64,000 nt of DNA from JAUNBN01 sp036645935 (GTDB lineage: Bacteria; Bacillota; Clostridia; Oscillospirales; Ruminococcaceae): NCBI GenBank assembly GCA_036645935.1, contig JAVXNE010000001.1, forward strand, positions 1 through 64,000, given 5' to 3'. Position 1 is the stretch's first letter; the number at the start of each line of letters is the position of its first letter. The notes beneath the pieces are model-generated. The model saw only the letters and a list, made by a program, of their open reading frames with translations. It had not been told where the DNA came from and ran no database searches. A program made the translations under genes and the position numbers. Shown piece by piece: positions 1-9,518 of the stretch.

Positions 1-25
1 AGGCGTGGCATAAGAATAGCAAAGA

Positions 26-52
26 GCAGACAGCTCGGTGAAAGCTGTCTGC
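26..52 (-). terminator. Hairpin after decayed CHAP gene
   Basis: A perfect 10-bp inverted repeat (26-35 with 43-52) with a 7-nt loop lies about 75 nt past the stop of the decayed minus-strand gene. Read on the minus strand it is followed by a moderately T-rich tail, so it may be that gene's terminator. The T-tract is poor. Confidence 0.4.
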
Positions 53-393
53 CCAAATGCAACAAAACTATTAAATTGAAAATGTTTCCCTGTAACACAG
101 TGGTTAAAGCGATGCCCTCTTTTTGTTAGTGAATAGAGTCAACCGTTGCGGCAACGAAGACAAGCGCGTCTTTATAGCCGCATCTGCGCTCTACATCGCC
201 GAGCGACGCCCTCAGCGCGGCATTCTCTGCCGCGAGTTCATCGACCCGCTCTCTATAATGGCTCCCTTGTCAAGACCAACTTTTCAAAAGTTATCGTGAA
301 CAATTATAGCTGCTGCTTTGGTTTGTATTTCTGGCAGAAAAGGCTGTGGAGCGTAGCGGAACAGCATCTTCTGCCGGGGCGCCTCACCTGCAA

Positions 394-1302
394 TCAGGCC
401 GCAACATTGGCAAAGGCCGCACTGAACACCTCGCTCGGCGTAGCGTATTCCAGTGCTTCATGCGGGCGCTTGGTATTGTACGTCTCAACATACCGCCGAA
501 TAGCGGAGCGCAGTTGTTTGGGGTTGGCATACTCGTTAACGTAAATCTCCTCTGTCTTCAGGCTGCGAAACCAGCGCTCGATCATGATGTTGTCTGCCCA
601 ACGGGATTTTCCATCCATACTTTGGGTGATGCGATTCTCACTCAAGAATCTTTTGTACTCGCTGCTTGTAAACTGGCAGCCTTGGTCAGAGTTGATAATA
701 CTCGGAAAGCCATTCTCTTGAATAGCGGCCGTGACGGTCTGAATGACGTAAGCTGTGTCAAGGGTGTCTGCGATGTTCCAACCGACGATTTTGCGGCTGT
801 ACCAGTCAATTACCGCTGTCAGATACATATGCCCACGGTTTAGTTTGATGTAGGTAATATCAACCGACCACACCTGATTTGGAAGGTTGACTTGCTTGTT
901 TCGCAGCAGATACGGAACTATAGCTTGTTTAAAATTACGCTTGGACAGGTTTGGTTTTGGATAAAGCGCGTAGATTGCCATTTCATACATGAGCCGGCGA
1001 ACCAACTTTCGGCCAACTGAAATATCTTCTTCCTGTAACTTTTTGGCGAGTTTCCGGCTGCCAAGAAAAGGCATGGCAGTGTGCCAGTAATCGATTCGCT
1101 CCATGACCTTTTCCAGCCACTCCAGCTTCTCTTTGGATGGCGCTACTGCTTTGCGGTAAAGCGCACTTCTATTGACTCCGGTCAGCTCGCATTGCCGCCG
1201 AACGGATAACGGGTGCTCAGTCTTTATGCACCTCGGGGACGGGACGCCCGCAGATGCGAAAGCAGTCCTGAAGATAATCCCGCTCCAGCGTAAGCTGCCC
1301 AA
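394..1302 (-). CDS. IS3-family transposase orfB (DDE integrase domain)
   Basis: This is the catalytic half of an IS3 transposase. It has an HTH_21-like N-terminal region (QCELTGVNRSALYRK), then the retroviral-integrase core with the three acidic residues visible in QVWSVDITY, INSDQG and MIERWFRSLK. The ending is typical of the family (YNTKRPHEALEYATPSEVF). In this family OrfB is normally made only as an OrfAB fusion by -1 ribosomal frameshifting out of orfA. The first 25 or so codons of the open frame overlap the end of orfA and are probably not used as a separate start. The domain is complete, but the upstream orfA is broken, so a functional fusion is unlikely. Confidence 0.88.
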   Translation of the reverse strand: MGSLRWSGIIFRTAFASAGVPSPRCIKTEHPLSVRRQCELTGVNRSALYRKAVAPSKEKLEWLEKVMERIDYWHTAMPFLGSRKLAKKLQEEDISVGRKLVRRLMYEMAIYALYPKPNLSKRNFKQAIVPYLLRNKQVNLPNQVWSVDITYIKLNRGHMYLTAVIDWYSRKIVGWNIADTLDTAYVIQTVTAAIQENGFPSIINSDQGCQFTSSEYKRFLSENRITQSMDGKSRWADNIMIERWFRSLKTEEIYVNEYANPKQLRSAIRRYVETYNTKRPHEALEYATPSEVFSAAFANVAA

Positions 1303-1543
1303 TGGTTTTCAGCATTTGCTCGCGCTCTTTCTTCAGGCCGTCCTCCTTTCGTCGGGCTTACTTCTCAATCTTGCTTTCTGCAAAAACGCGTCCTGCATTC
1401 TCCAGAAATTCTTTCTTCCAGTTGCGAAGCATATTGGGGTTGATTCTATACTTATTGGCAATGGTGCCCAGTTCCTCGTCACCCTGGATGATTTCCAACA
1501 CAACTTTGGCTTTGAATTCTGCGGTGTACATTGTTCGTGGCAT
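1217..1543 (-). pseudogene. IS3-family orfA (HTH) with premature stop
   Basis: The frame starts at 1543 with MPRTMYTAEFKAKVVLEI, the typical start of a Transposase_8/HTH OrfA that binds the element's ends. It runs 61 codons to a TAA at 1358-1360. The same frame continues after it with a leucine-zipper-like stretch (REQMLKTIGQLTLERDYLQ) to a natural-looking stop at 1217-1219, overlapping orfB. One nonsense codon therefore splits an OrfA of about 108 residues into two. I infer that this copy is inactive unless the stop is read through. Confidence 0.8.
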
Positions 1544-2229
1544 GGTTCTTTCTCCTTGTTTTCTATCGCTTTTATTCTACCATGTTCACGATAGCTTTTG
1601 TAAAAATGGTCTCATATCCGGGGACCATTATACTCACAGCGCCTTTGCATCCTCGGCGGGCAGGTCACGCGTCCACTCCTCGTCCTTTCGAGCAAACCAC
1701 AGGTTGGGCGCGGGGGCTATACCAAAAATATCCGTTACTCGTCTCTGCGGTCATATACCGCGTCTCAACGGCGTCATAGGTGCCCTTGTTCATGAGCCCA
1801 AGGTTTAAGGTTTATGGCCTCGTCGGACATTTCGTGGCACTTGCGGGCGCGCAGCATCTTACTCGTTACCTCGACCTGATATTTTGAGGTATCGTGCTCG
1901 CCGGGCACTCCGAAATACTCAGTATCTTTTTCCCGCGGCAGATATAAGCCTAACAGCTTATACCCGCTCCACGACACATAGAGCTTTGCAATGCGCAACG
2001 TATAAAATCTTGTGCCGGAGTAGTTGCTGTTGCTCGTGAGTATTGAGCCATAAGAATAAATCGCCTCGACGATGGCGACATGTCCATAGCCTTTAGAGCC
2101 GCCCGACCAAAGAACAGCTAAAATCAGATTTGGGGCGCTCTTTTGGAAATGTTTCAACGCTGTTTGTGTAGGTATTTTAGATGTGCTAAACTGAAATCAA
2201 ACAACGATTCGGAAATCTGAGGAGATCAA

Positions 2230-3233
2230 ATGAAAACGTTCGGTGATTTTTCAACCAAAAAGGACTGGTATACATTGATGCTCAGTTTGCTGGTGGTGAC
2301 GCTTCATTTCCCAAACGGATATTTTGCGCGGAATGACACTGCCATTGCAAGGGGAATTACAGCCTTTATATTTAAATGGACAGTCGCGGTCGTTTTGTTC
2401 GCGGTAATGGTCTTTTTCGTCATGTCAGGATATATGATGTTTCGCAATGCGCGGCGGATCAGCTTCCCAGAAAGTTGAAAACGAGGGCAGTGAGCTTGGT
2501 ATTTCCCTTTCTCTGCTGGAACACTATATATTTTGTACTGTCGCATAAACTCGATGCGAACTTAACTTTTAGAGATATAGTATCATCTGTCTTGTTTTAT
2601 GGCGACAATGGCGCTGCCTGGTATCTTTTTAACCTCATTGTTTTTACAGCGTTTTGCTATCCCATTTTCTATATCATGAAAAACAGATTTACTGGTCTTG
2701 CGCTGATTGCCGCATTTGCGGTGCTGCAAATTCTAAACGTACCGTTCCCATTGCAATTGAGGTGGGATTCGGCATTTTATTACTTGATCGGTGCGTGGCT
2801 TGACATGCATTCGAGCAAAATCGTTGAAATACATTCAAAAAGCAAAAGCATAATTGGCATTGCGGGGATTGCCGTTTTAATATGCGGGTTTGCTGTCGGA
2901 AACGCACTGCAAATACCTGCATTAAAGAGCATGTCTTTAATTGGATGCTGTCTTGCGACGTGGTTCGTTTTGGATTTGATTTCTTTGCCAAAGCTTCCCA
3001 AAAACATATCGTCAGTCAGTTTTACGATTTACGTGTCTCACGGTTTGCTCTTGAGACTGTTCTCCTTTGCGGTACTGAAGCTTTTTGCCGTCACAGCATA
3101 CACAGCGCTGATTTTGTTTTTTGCATACCCGATACTGGTTCTCATATTCAGCGTATATTTCGTCAAACTTGTCCAAAAAAGCAAGATTGCAACGATGTGT
3201 CTTTTGGGCGGAAGAGTAAAAGAAATTGCATAG
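2230..3233 (+). pseudogene. Acyltransferase family 3 membrane protein, frameshifted
   Basis: Two overlapping frames make one protein of about 335 residues. Frame one (2230-2478) gives the start and first membrane segments, including VMSGYMMFRN, a typical acyltransferase-3 signature. The second frame continues from about 2470 to 3233 with seven or more hydrophobic segments and the common C-terminal motif SVSFTIYVSHGLLLRLF. Restoring a single A in the GAAAGTT at about 2472 fuses FP-E-K-LKTRAVSL without a gap. Family members transfer acyl groups to extracellular sugars or cell-envelope polymers. The start has GAGGAGATCAA in front of ATG. The lesion may be real or a sequencing error in an A-run. 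A strong terminator follows at 3352. Confidence 0.8.
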
Positions 3234-3351
3234 ATCCACTCTTGCAAGACTGTGTCGCCGCTAAAACATGTTAAACTCAAACTATCGCCTAATGTTGTCT
3301 GATGACCGTTTGAAAATGAATTGAAGATTCAATGCACAAAACTGTGCCGCT

Positions 3352-3387
3352 CACGCCCCGATTTTTTTCGGGGCGTGTTTTCTGTTT
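3352..3387 (+). terminator. Rho-independent terminator
   Basis: A 10-bp GC-rich stem (CACGCCCCGA at 3352-3361 with TCGGGGCGTG at 3368-3377) has a T loop and a TTTTCTGTTTT tail. It lies 120 nt past the acyltransferase stop and is well formed for the plus strand. Confidence 0.85.
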
Positions 3388-3975
3388 TAAGATAAAGGCC
3401 ACAGCCAAAAACCCGCCGGAAAATTGTATCGTTACATCACAAGTTATATAATTTGAGAGAGCACCGGTAACGGCGCTAATAATATGCACTATATACATAG
3501 CTGCTGTGATTATTTCATTGAGATTTCGATGATTTTCACAATCGTTATGATTTGTTCTGTCGACAATGGTTTTGTCTTATATACCCACTCTGAGCTGATT
3601 GCAAAACATGATGTGACTGCTTGATTCAAAGAAACCCTCGCAGCACACAAATTGCGTTTTTATGCTATCGCTTTATAAAAAGTCCATTCATATTCTGCCA
3701 CTACTAAACCCGATTGTGACAGCAGGCTGACATATTACATGGGTTGCAGAACTTGTGTTGTCGGGAAAGAAGAACTACAATAAAAATTGCAAAGGTGCTG
3801 ATATTGATTGTGTGACGCTGCAAAACAAGCGAGCGACAACATCCGGTTATGCTCAAGGCAAAAAACTGTTAATGCACTAACGCCCGCATTTCTCTGCGAG
3901 ATGAAATGCGCAAATTGCAAAGACATCGACCGGCTTGCGCCATAAAACCAATTAAACTAAGAATGGCAGAAAGAA
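3388..3975. other. AT-rich intergenic stretch, no gene seen
   Basis: About 590 nt between the acyltransferase terminator and the response regulator. I see no open frame with family motifs, no tRNA and no obvious riboswitch. The regulator's promoter must lie in its distal part, but I cannot name a convincing -35/-10 pair. Confidence 0.5.
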
Positions 3976-4662
3976 ATGAAACGAATATTTTTAATAGAAG
4001 ATGATTTGAGTTTAATCAGCGGGCTGTCCTTTGCTGTTAAAAAGCAGGGATATGATTTGGAAATTGCACGTACAAGCTGCGAGGCAGAGACAATGTGGGT
4101 GAACGGGAGATATGACTTGGTGATTTTGGACGTTTCCCTTCCCGATGGCTCCGGTTTTGATATATGCCGAAAGTTACGCCGCACATCAAAAGTGCCAATT
4201 ATTTTTCTCACTGCCGCAGATGAAGAGACGGACATCACCATGGGGCTTGATATCGGCGCGGATGATTACATTACAAAGCCCTTCAAGCTCGCGGTGTTAC
4301 TGTCCAGAATCAATGCCTTGCTTCGCAGGAGCAACAATTTCAGCGAGGCGAACGAGGAGCTTATTTCCAACCACATAAAAGTTCAGCGTCTAAGCGGAGA
4401 AGTATACAAAGAAGATGAACAGATTGAATTGACAGCAGGCGAGTATAAATTGCTCTGTCTGTTTATGGAAAACCCCGATGTGGTTCTTTCACCAGAGCAG
4501 ATTTTAAGTAAACTGTGGGATTGCAACGAAAACTATGTGGACAGCAACACTCTCACGGTGTATATACACAGATTGCGAACAAAAATTGAAGATAATCCTA
4601 GCAAGCCCAAAATTATTATAACGGTTCGTCGTTTGGGTTATAAGTGGAATGCTGTTGACTGA
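3976..4662 (+). CDS. OmpR/PhoB-family response regulator
   Basis: This is a 228-residue DNA-binding regulator that acts in the cytoplasm. The receiver domain (about 1-115) has the acidic pocket at E8-D10, the phospho-acceptor D52 in LVILDVSLPD, T79, and K101 in YITKPF. A winged-helix effector domain (about 130-226) carries the ELTAGEYKLL and VDSNTLTVYIHRLRTKIE motifs. It is followed after 8 nt by a sensor kinase and then by an ABC exporter, the layout of Bce/Van-type peptide-antibiotic detoxification modules. I therefore infer that it activates the downstream ABC genes. The region is more AT-rich than most of the window. Confidence 0.92.
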   Translation: MKRIFLIEDDLSLISGLSFAVKKQGYDLEIARTSCEAETMWVNGRYDLVILDVSLPDGSGFDICRKLRRTSKVPIIFLTAADEETDITMGLDIGADDYITKPFKLAVLLSRINALLRRSNNFSEANEELISNHIKVQRLSGEVYKEDEQIELTAGEYKLLCLFMENPDVVLSPEQILSKLWDCNENYVDSNTLTVYIHRLRTKIEDNPSKPKIIITVRRLGYKWNAVD

Positions 4663-4670
4663 GGTACATC

Positions 4671-5708
4671 ATGAAAATATTAGCTAATAGGAAAATTAAG
4701 CTTCTTTTTTGTGCCATTTTGATGTGTGTGTCCGTGTTTATCTTAATTTCTTCGGCTCTGATAATCTTTAACTTCAGAGATGCGGCGCTCTATATCTTTC
4801 TGTGTGCGCTGTGCATGGCTCTCTCAATATTTATTTTCTGCGGCAGATATTTTGATGAACAGCACAAAATTCTGGAAAGCGCCGCGGCGGAAATTACGAA
4901 ATACATTGCCGGCAACTCAAATGCCCACATTCGATGCAATAACGAAGGCGAACTATATAGATTGTTTCACGAAGTCAATTCCCTTGTCTCCATTTTGAAT
5001 GCACATGCTGAAAACGAATTGAGGGCAAAGGAATTTTTAAAAGACACCATATCGGAGATTTCACATCAATTAAAAACGCCGCTTGCCGCGCTTAATATCT
5101 ATAACAGCATTATGCAAGGTGAATCGGAAACCTCGCCAACGATTCAGAAGTTCACCGATCTTTCCGAACAGGAATTGGACAGAATAGAGACCTTGGTGCA
5201 GAATCTTCTGAAAATCACAAAGCTGGATGCAGGTACAATTGTAGTTGAAAAAAGCACAGAAACTGTGTCTGAAATAATACAGCGCGTGAGAAAACACTTT
5301 ATGTTCCGAGCTGAGCAGGAACATAAGGAAATCCTTTTGACCGGCGATGATACCATAAGCTTGCTTTGCGATCGCGGCTGGATGACAGAGGCAATCGATA
5401 ATATTGTGAAAAATGCACTCGACCACACCCAAAATGGCGACTGTATTCGCATCGAATGGAAGCAATTTGCATCAGTTGTTCAAGTTGTCATAAAAGACAA
5501 TGGGAGCGGAATCCATCCGCAAGATTTGCACCATATTTTCAAGCGGTTTTACCGAAGCCGCTTTTCTCAGGATATTCAGGGTATTGGGCTCGGCCTGCCG
5601 CTTGCAAAATCAATTATTGAAGCGCACAACGGGACAATTGAAGTTGACAGCGAGCTCGGTGTGGGGACTGTTTTTGTGCTCACTTTTCTGATTCCAACAA
5701 AATTGTAA
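4671..5708 (+). CDS. Intramembrane-sensing histidine kinase
   Basis: This 345-residue sensor kinase partners the preceding regulator. Two membrane helices (about 11-33 and 37-57) are separated by only a few residues, so there is no extracellular sensor domain. Such kinases in Firmicutes usually sense through the associated ABC transporter. A linker leads to the dimerisation/phosphotransfer helix with H132 in ISHQLKTPL. The ATPase domain has the N box (N248 in NIVKNALDH), G1 DNGSG (276-280) and G2 GIGLGLP (304-310). All catalytic motifs are intact. The gene starts 8 nt after the regulator stop and is probably co-transcribed with it. Confidence 0.92.
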   Translation: MKILANRKIKLLFCAILMCVSVFILISSALIIFNFRDAALYIFLCALCMALSIFIFCGRYFDEQHKILESAAAEITKYIAGNSNAHIRCNNEGELYRLFHEVNSLVSILNAHAENELRAKEFLKDTISEISHQLKTPLAALNIYNSIMQGESETSPTIQKFTDLSEQELDRIETLVQNLLKITKLDAGTIVVEKSTETVSEIIQRVRKHFMFRAEQEHKEILLTGDDTISLLCDRGWMTEAIDNIVKNALDHTQNGDCIRIEWKQFASVVQVVIKDNGSGIHPQDLHHIFKRFYRSRFSQDIQGIGLGLPLAKSIIEAHNGTIEVDSELGVGTVFVLTFLIPTKL

Positions 5709-5784
5709 TATTAAAATCATCTCGCCGTAAGGTAAACGCGATACTCTTTCCATATGCTCCAAAAATAGAAAGAGAGGTTATACG

Positions 5785-6468
5785 ATGAACTTGTTAGAAG
5801 TGAAATCAATTTGTAAAACTTATGGCCAAGGTGAAGCCGCCGTGACGGCATTAAAAGATGTCAGCTTTTCTGTTCCAAAAGGAGAGTTTGTTGCGGTGGT
5901 TGGAGAATCCGGTTCAGGGAAAAGCACACTTCTGAATATGCTGGGTGCATTGGATATCCCAACTTCAGGCAAGGTGTTTATTGACGGAAACGATACTTTT
6001 GCGATGAAAGACAGCGAGCTTACCGTCTTTCGCCGCAGAAACATCGGGTTTATCTTTCAGGCATTCAACCTAATCCCCGAACTGACGGTGGAGCAGAATA
6101 TCATTTTCCCCATTCTGCTGGATTATCAGAAACCGAACGCAAAGTATCTGGAAGAACTGTTGAGAGTGCTGAACCTCAAAGATCGCCGTCACCATCTGCC
6201 CAGCCAGTTATCGGGAGGACAGCAGCAGAGAACGGCAATCGGACGCGCACTGATTACTCGCCCGTCACTCATCCTTGCCGATGAGCCCACAGGCAACCTT
6301 GACTCACAGAACAGCAGCGAGGTCATTGCACTGCTCAAAGAAGCCACAAAAAAGTACGAACAGACGATTATCATGATCACCCATAATCGCAGTATCTCTC
6401 AGGCGGCAGACAGAGTACTGCAAGTGTCCGACGGCGTTATGACGGATTTCGGGAGGTGCCGGGAATGA
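5785..6468 (+). CDS. ABC transporter ATP-binding protein (MacB/BceA type)
   Basis: This 227-residue cytoplasmic ATPase powers the permease encoded just downstream. Walker [10 protein letters not shown] is at 40-48, the Q-loop at Q92, the signature LSGGQQQR from 142, and Walker B with ADEPTGNLD around 165-173. This is the pattern of the LolD/MacB/BceA subfamily that works with FtsX-like permeases rather than with import systems. A clear GAGAGG binding site precedes ATG. It overlaps the permease start by 13 nt, so translation is probably coupled. With the two-component genes upstream the likely role is peptide-antibiotic resistance or sensing; the substrate is unknown. Confidence 0.92.
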   Translation: MNLLEVKSICKTYGQGEAAVTALKDVSFSVPKGEFVAVVGESGSGKSTLLNMLGALDIPTSGKVFIDGNDTFAMKDSELTVFRRRNIGFIFQAFNLIPELTVEQNIIFPILLDYQKPNAKYLEELLRVLNLKDRRHHLPSQLSGGQQQRTAIGRALITRPSLILADEPTGNLDSQNSSEVIALLKEATKKYEQTIIMITHNRSISQAADRVLQVSDGVMTDFGRCRE

Positions 6469-8267
6469 ACAGTTATCTCAGCCTAATTCCGATTTCCGCA
6501 AAAGCACACAGACGTCAGAGCCGAATGACACTGCTGTGTATTATATTTGCCGTTTTTTTAGTAACTGCCGTTTTTAGCATGGCAGATATGGGCGTCAGGA
6601 TGGAGACAGCAAGATTACAGGATAAGCATGGCGATCATGTGCTGCAAGGATTGATGAACAGCACGACGGCGCTGACCTTGTTTACTTCGGCGGCAATACT
6701 GTTTATTTTTGTGCTGGTTGCCGGAGTATTGATGATATCGAGCAGCATGAACAGCACTGTCGCCCAACGAACAAAATTTTTCGGGATGATGCGCTGTATT
6801 GGGATGAGCAGACAACAAATTATTCGATTTGTAAGATTGGAAGCCCTTAACTGGTGCAAAACCGCGATTCCGTCCGGCGTTGCGCTTGGCATTTTTGCCA
6901 CTTGGGGGCTGTGCGCGACACTGCATTTTCTCGTGGGTGAGGAATTTTCCGATATGCCCCTTTTTGGAGTGAGCTTAATCGGAACTCTCAGTGGAATAAT
7001 TGTGGGAATAGTCACGGTGCTCATTGCCGCAAGATCGCCTGCAAAACGAGCTGCGAAGATATCTCCGTTAATGGCCGTATCTGGCACTTCGGAAAGCACA
7101 AAAAATGCCGGCCATATGCTGAATACCCGATTTTTAAAAATTGAAACGGCTCTCGGTGTTCACAATGCGGTATCGGGAAAGAAAAACCTGATTCTCATGA
7201 CGAGTTCATTTGCTCTTAGCATAATCCTGTTTTTGAGCTTTTCAGTTTTGATAGACCTTGTGGGCTACGTGATGCCCCAGTCGTCGAATACTTCCGACGT
7301 AAACATTTCCAGTGTTGATGGTTCAAATTCAATAGACAGTGCGCTGCTTGATGAGATAAGCGGCATGTCGGGAGTAAAACGCGTTTTTGGCAGGAGAAGT
7401 TATCTTAATATTCCCGCAGAGATCAATCTCAAAACAAATACTATCGATATAATTTCCTATGATACATATGATTTAGACTGCCTCACAAAAGACAAGCAGA
7501 TTGCAAAAGGCAGCGACATTTCAAAGGTTTATGGGAACAGCAACTATATGCTCGGAATTGCAGGCAAGGATTCTCCATTAACAATCGGCGACAAAATCAA
7601 GGTGGACGATGAGCAAATTGAAATCGCAGGTATATTGAAATACAACCTCTTCAGCGAGGATGGCAGTCCCGGTGAAGCAATAACCCTGATCTCTTCCGCA
7701 GAAACCTTTGCACGTATAACGGGTGTGTCCGGCTATTCACTCATTATGATACAGACGTTAAAAGAGGCAACAGACAAAGACATTGAAGCAATTCACTGTG
7801 CGGCAGGCGAGGAGTATACTTTTAACGACAAGCGCGACGAGCGAACTGCCAGTACTTACATGGCGTTTCTGCTGTTCGCATATGGGTTTTTGACAATTAT
7901 AACGTTTGTCACTGTGCTCAATATCATGAACAGCATATCAATGAGTGTGTCCGCAAAGACGAAGCAGTATGGGGTAATGCGCGCCGTGGGTATGGATGCA
8001 CATCAGATAACAAAAATGATTGCGGCAGAAGCCTTTGCCTATGCCATATCCGGTTGCGGTGTCGGCTGTGCGGTCGGTTTGTTGATTAGCAATCTGCTGT
8101 ATGACAACCTTATCACGACGCATTTTGCTTATGCCTCATGGCATTTGCCTGTAACTGCGATTCTGATTATACTGCTATTTGTCGTTGCCTCGGCTTTTGT
8201 TGCGGTATACGCTCCGTCGAAACGGATTCGGAACATGGCGATAACGGATATGATCGATGAATTATGA
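6456..8267 (+). CDS. FtsX-like ABC permease
   Basis: This is a 603-residue integral membrane protein. After a first helix (about 22-45) there is almost no first external loop before the first FtsX three-helix core (about 66-205, with QRTKFFGMMRCIGMSRQQI). Another helix (about 245-270) is followed by an external domain of about 190 residues, then a second FtsX core (about 465-590, with KTKQYGVMRAVGMDAHQI) and the ending APSKRIRNMAITDMIDEL. Both FtsX cores contain the coupling segment typical of mechanotransmitting MacB/Bce permeases. The short first loop separates it from classical LolC or YtrF forms. It probably forms a complex with the preceding ATPase and may pass a signal to the sensor kinase. 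Confidence 0.88.
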   Translation: MPGMNSYLSLIPISAKAHRRQSRMTLLCIIFAVFLVTAVFSMADMGVRMETARLQDKHGDHVLQGLMNSTTALTLFTSAAILFIFVLVAGVLMISSSMNSTVAQRTKFFGMMRCIGMSRQQIIRFVRLEALNWCKTAIPSGVALGIFATWGLCATLHFLVGEEFSDMPLFGVSLIGTLSGIIVGIVTVLIAARSPAKRAAKISPLMAVSGTSESTKNAGHMLNTRFLKIETALGVHNAVSGKKNLILMTSSFALSIILFLSFSVLIDLVGYVMPQSSNTSDVNISSVDGSNSIDSALLDEISGMSGVKRVFGRRSYLNIPAEINLKTNTIDIISYDTYDLDCLTKDKQIAKGSDISKVYGNSNYMLGIAGKDSPLTIGDKIKVDDEQIEIAGILKYNLFSEDGSPGEAITLISSAETFARITGVSGYSLIMIQTLKEATDKDIEAIHCAAGEEYTFNDKRDERTASTYMAFLLFAYGFLTIITFVTVLNIMNSISMSVSAKTKQYGVMRAVGMDAHQITKMIAAEAFAYAISGCGVGCAVGLLISNLLYDNLITTHFAYASWHLPVTAILIILLFVVASAFVAVYAPSKRIRNMAITDMIDEL

Positions 8268-9456
8268 CGGATAGCTGTAATGCTCCTGCTTTTAGAGCAG
8301 GAATCTCCGAATATAGCCTCATTTATTATCTCTTTTATCAATCAAAAGTTCGAAATTGTTTTACTGCGTAAATTCATCTTTTGATAACTCGGAAATTGAC
8401 TCTTCATGGGTTTGTGTTTCAGTGGATATTTTTCCTGTACTTATCGCCGCATTTCTATATTGATTCAATAATGCATGTGTTTTTATTTGTTCGGAACATC
8501 AATCAAATGGTTGGTCTAATCAATAAACCCAATTTGCGGAGTTTAGTATATTGGCTATATCTGTGGCTGCTTACACGCTTTGCATTTGCCATTTTAAAAA
8601 CCTACCATTCCTCAAATTCCAAAAAATCTCCTGTCAAAAAACGCCTTGAATCTTTCCCTGAGCCAGAGCTTATGAAACCGGATATGGCGATGCCGTTTTC
8701 TGCGGGTTCAATCGAGCTTTCACATGATGAGCACGGGAGTGCACTTGCGCCTTGCAAAACTGAATAGCAACTTCATTCCAATTCACTCTCATTGATCAAC
8801 ACAATCATATTTCTTGCTGAACTCCCCATTTGGGAAAGGCCAGAGAAACGGGATATCAAGACGAATGCGAGCGCCTTCAACAACTGTAAGCTCCCACGAA
8901 TGCAAAAATCTTGTCTGCCTGAGATATGTGGGACAAAATCTCGCTCTACGCCGCTATAGCCCTCAATTGTTCAGCACCGTCGCCAACTTCCCACCCCTCC
9001 CCCCATGTAAAAAATGATAACACATCAAGGAGTGTGCAGCATGCCCTGCACACTCCTTGCATTTATCCTTCATAATTTGGCCTTACTGCATGTGCTCAGT
9101 CATCGTTTCATCTTGCGAGAACTCATCCATCAAAACCAGAGCGCTTGCATCTGAATTTCCATTGCTGTATGAATTCGGGAAGTGTTTTAAATTCAAATTG
9201 CATCTCATTAGGCATTGCTTAATGCGTTTTTCCTGCAAACTGAAAGGATGCTTTCTACATTCTTGATATCGTGCGTTTCTTGAGGGCAAGCCTAATTAAC
9301 ATCAGCAGGTTATCTGTAATCGTCCTGTCAAGTTCTCTGAATTCTGTCGGCTTATTTTCCTTTGCCTCCTGCTCAAGTGCCCTTCGTCTTGCATCCAAAT
9401 TATTCAAGGGCGCATTGGCATCCCTGAATCTTTTGTTATGCTGATCCTCTGGTGTG
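8268..9456. other. Gene-poor stretch with degraded coding remnants
   Basis: About 1.2 kb without an intact gene. The minus strand shows short protein-like pieces in changing frames. The best is an open frame ending in TAG at 9255-9257 that runs back to about 9456 without a start codon (motifs DQHNKRFRDANAPLNNLDAR and ARRRALEQEAKE), highly charged and probably helical. I do not recognise the family. The left part (8268-8800) shows nothing convincing. The low GC and missing starts suggest relics of an integrated element. Confidence 0.45.
9026..9059. terminator. Perfect 14-bp hairpin
   Basis: CAAGGAGTGTGCAG at 9026-9039 pairs with 9046-9059 around a 6-nt loop. Neither strand has an immediate U-tract (AT-rich sequence follows on both), so it may be a weak terminator or an element end. 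No intact gene flanks it. Confidence 0.4.
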
Positions 9457-9493
9457 AAAAAGTCCGCCTGTGAATTTCACAGGCGGACTTTTA
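9457..9493 (-). terminator. Terminator of oppA
   Basis: A nearly uninterrupted palindrome (arms AGTCCGCCTGTGAA and its complement, about 9460-9488) with T-runs on both sides. It lies 26 nt past the oppA stop and ends that minus-strand transcript. Confidence 0.9.
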
Positions 9494-9518
9494 CCGTTGC
9501 AATCAGACAGTGTGGTTA

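Larger units (their letters stand above)
254..1632 (-). mobile_element. IS3-family insertion sequence
   Basis: The element is about 1.38 kb and is bounded by imperfect terminal inverted repeats of about 49 bp (254-302 and 1583-1632). Both ends start TATAATGG and both repeats finish with TATCGTGAACA. The trinucleotide CTC sits immediately outside each end (251-253 and 1633-1635), a 3-bp target-site duplication as expected for the IS3 family. It carries overlapping orfA and orfB on the minus strand. The orfA frame holds a premature stop, so this copy is probably unable to move by itself. It sits in the decayed CHAP gene. Confidence 0.9.
126..2157 (-). pseudogene. Decayed CHAP-domain protein (wall hydrolase/endolysin-like), interrupted by IS3 element
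   Basis: Remnants lie on both sides of the insertion sequence, at 1633-2157 and 126-253. The upstream part encodes the C-terminal half of a CHAP (cysteine/histidine amidohydrolase) fold: the motif GYGHVAIVEA with its catalytic-type histidine is followed by SNSNYSG and GLYLP. The cysteine-bearing N-terminus is missing. The frame is then lost by a tandem 7-bp duplication (AAACCTT twice, near 1803-1816), by one extra base in a run of five G on the plus strand near 1712-1716, and by an in-frame TGA next to the IS. Correcting these gives a continuous protein that ends in a short coiled coil (VDELAAENAALRASL) and stops at 126-128. Such proteins occur in phages and conjugative elements, so this is probably a relic of one. 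The family call rests on CHAP motifs only. Confidence 0.7.

Noticed and set aside
8381..8767. 128-codon plus-strand frame after the FtsX permease
   Set aside because: No ribosome site, composition unlike a protein, no motif recognised.
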